A stretch of DNA of 64,000 nt, taken from JACCXG01 sp963836735 (GTDB lineage Bacteria > Acidobacteriota > Vicinamibacteria > Vicinamibacterales > 2-12-FULL-66-21). Made by a program: the position numbers and the translations under genes. Of this stretch, positions 63,218 through 64,000 are shown piece after piece; within the stretch, counting starts at the first letter, position 1, and every line of letters starts with the position of its first letter. The notes beneath the pieces are model-generated. The model was given only the letters and a program-made list of their open reading frames with translations, made no database searches and was not told the DNA's origin. Location: NCBI GenBank assembly GCA_963836735.1, contig CAWIKP010000025.1, positions 186,001-250,000 on the forward strand, read 5' to 3'.

Positions 63218-63967
63218 TCAAAACCCCAGCACGAAGTACAGCCCGGCGCCGGCGATGCCGCCGATGATCGGCCCAACAATGGGCACCCAGGCATAGTCCC
63301 AGTCGGACGTTCCCTTTCCGGGGATGGGCAACAGCGCATGGGCCAGCCGAGGTCCCAGATCGCGAGCCGGATTGATTGCATACCCGGTGGGTCCGCCAAG
63401 AGACACGCCGATCCCCAGCACGAGGATGCCGACGAGCAGTGGCTGGATGCCGCGGCTGAACACGAACGTCAAATCGACATCTCCGGGCTTCGAGAGCGTC
63501 TGGGCGTTCGCGGCGATCGCAAGCACGCCGAACAACAGGACAGCCGTACCGATGATTTCCGAGATTAAGTTGGGGATTGGTTGCCGGATGGCGGGACCGG
63601 TCGAGAAGACAGCCAGCTTCAGATCGGGGTCCGAAGTCACCTGCCAATGTGGGAGATACGCGAGCCAGACGAGAACGGCCCCTGTGAACGCGCCGATCAG
63701 TTGCGCGACGATGTAGGCTGGGACGTCGGCCCACGGGAAACTGCCGATCGTCGCCAGACCGATCGTCACCGCAGGATTCAGGTGGGCGCCGCTCAGCCGT
63801 CCGACCGCATAGACCGCCAGCGCGACCGCCACTCCCCATCCCACGGCTATCACTATCCAGCCGCTGTTCTGACCCTTTGTTCGACTGAGGAGAACATTTG
63901 CCACGACGCCATCGCCGAGCAGGACCAAGAACATCGTACCCAGCAACTCCGCTAGAAAATTTTGCAT
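63218..63967 (-). CDS. glpF: Glycerol facilitator (aquaglyceroporin)
   Basis: 249 residues with six transmembrane helices and two half-helix loops. The first NPA is HLNPAVTIG and the second is NPARDLGPRLA, whose Asp after NPAR is the usual glycerol-facilitator signature (in water-only channels this residue differs). The start is ATG 63967 (MQNFLAELLGTM). The cognate glycerol kinase directly downstream has decayed, so trapping of glycerol by phosphorylation would need another kinase. A general role in small polyol or water flux remains possible. Confidence 0.92.
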   Translation of the reverse strand: MQNFLAELLGTMFLVLLGDGVVANVLLSRTKGQNSGWIVIAVGWGVAVALAVYAVGRLSGAHLNPAVTIGLATIGSFPWADVPAYIVAQLIGAFTGAVLVWLAYLPHWQVTSDPDLKLAVFSTGPAIRQPIPNLISEIIGTAVLLFGVLAIAANAQTLSKPGDVDLTFVFSRGIQPLLVGILVLGIGVSLGGPTGYAINPARDLGPRLAHALLPIPGKGTSDWDYAWVPIVGPIIGGIAGAGLYFVLGF

Positions 63968-64000
63968 GGTGCGGAATCTTCGACGGACCCATGCACATGA

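Overview
The window looks like a piece of an Acidobacteriota chromosome, most likely class Vicinamibacteria. This is inferred from high GC, an ADOP-type (acidobacterial duplicated orphan permease) FtsX protein, long Ser/Thr kinases with TPR tails, BACON-repeat lipoproteins, secreted PIG-L and M20 hydrolases, and many GC-rich palindromic intergenic elements. No rRNA, tRNA, CRISPR array or prophage was recognised. Most genes are chromosomal housekeeping or envelope genes.

Layout. 1-5742: the end of a secreted protein, then a tight cluster of a membrane/coiled-coil protein, a tandem AAA ATPase (one frameshift), a PspA/ESCRT-III-like protein and a solute-binding/OmpA fusion. 5950-14867: a Tat-exported amine oxidase (two frameshifts), a VWA protein, a PIG-L deacetylase broken by about ten frameshifts, a POTRA/Omp85-like outer-membrane protein and proline dehydrogenase. 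14884-19041: SDR, DapA-family aldolase, glutamyl-Q tRNA(Asp) synthetase and a TPR/propeller protein. 19212-28456: ADOP permease, FKBP lipoprotein, 4-repeat BACON lipoprotein, SWIM-SNF2 helicase, APC permease and a small zinc-ribbon-like protein. 28729-36000: TPR protein, M48 protease, secreted nuclease/phosphatase-like protein and a hybrid histidine kinase. 36076-49674: giant CPBP protease, quinone oxidoreductase, cupin fusion, DUF2721, GAF/anti-sigma-type kinase, DnaJ protein, PQQ dehydrogenase, hemerythrin with a histone-like tail, O-methyltransferase, DUF418 and DUF1569. 49807-58869: M20 peptidase, small TPR protein, an active Ser/Thr kinase followed by a paralogous pseudokinase, FKBP and a YhcH-family protein. 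59092-63967: a REP-associated tyrosine transposase (RAYT), a 9-repeat BACON lipoprotein, a decayed glycerol kinase and GlpF.

The most distinctive content is of four kinds. (1) The PspA/AAA/solute-binding-OmpA cluster resembles a bacterial ESCRT-III plus Vps4-like envelope-remodelling system. (2) A REP/RAYT system has about 17 copies of a 20-nt repeat concentrated in the 9 kb around the transposase, two of them inserted in frame inside the pseudokinase gene. (3) A family of ~150-bp structured intergenic elements has arms of CAACTCCCAA units and a conserved inner stem. (4) A kinase and pseudokinase stand in tandem.

Several conserved genes carry single-base frameshifts, mostly insertions, with the protein sequence intact in the next frame. 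Sequencing or assembly error explains this at least as well as gene decay. The glpK remnant is different: it has large internal deletions and is a true pseudogene.
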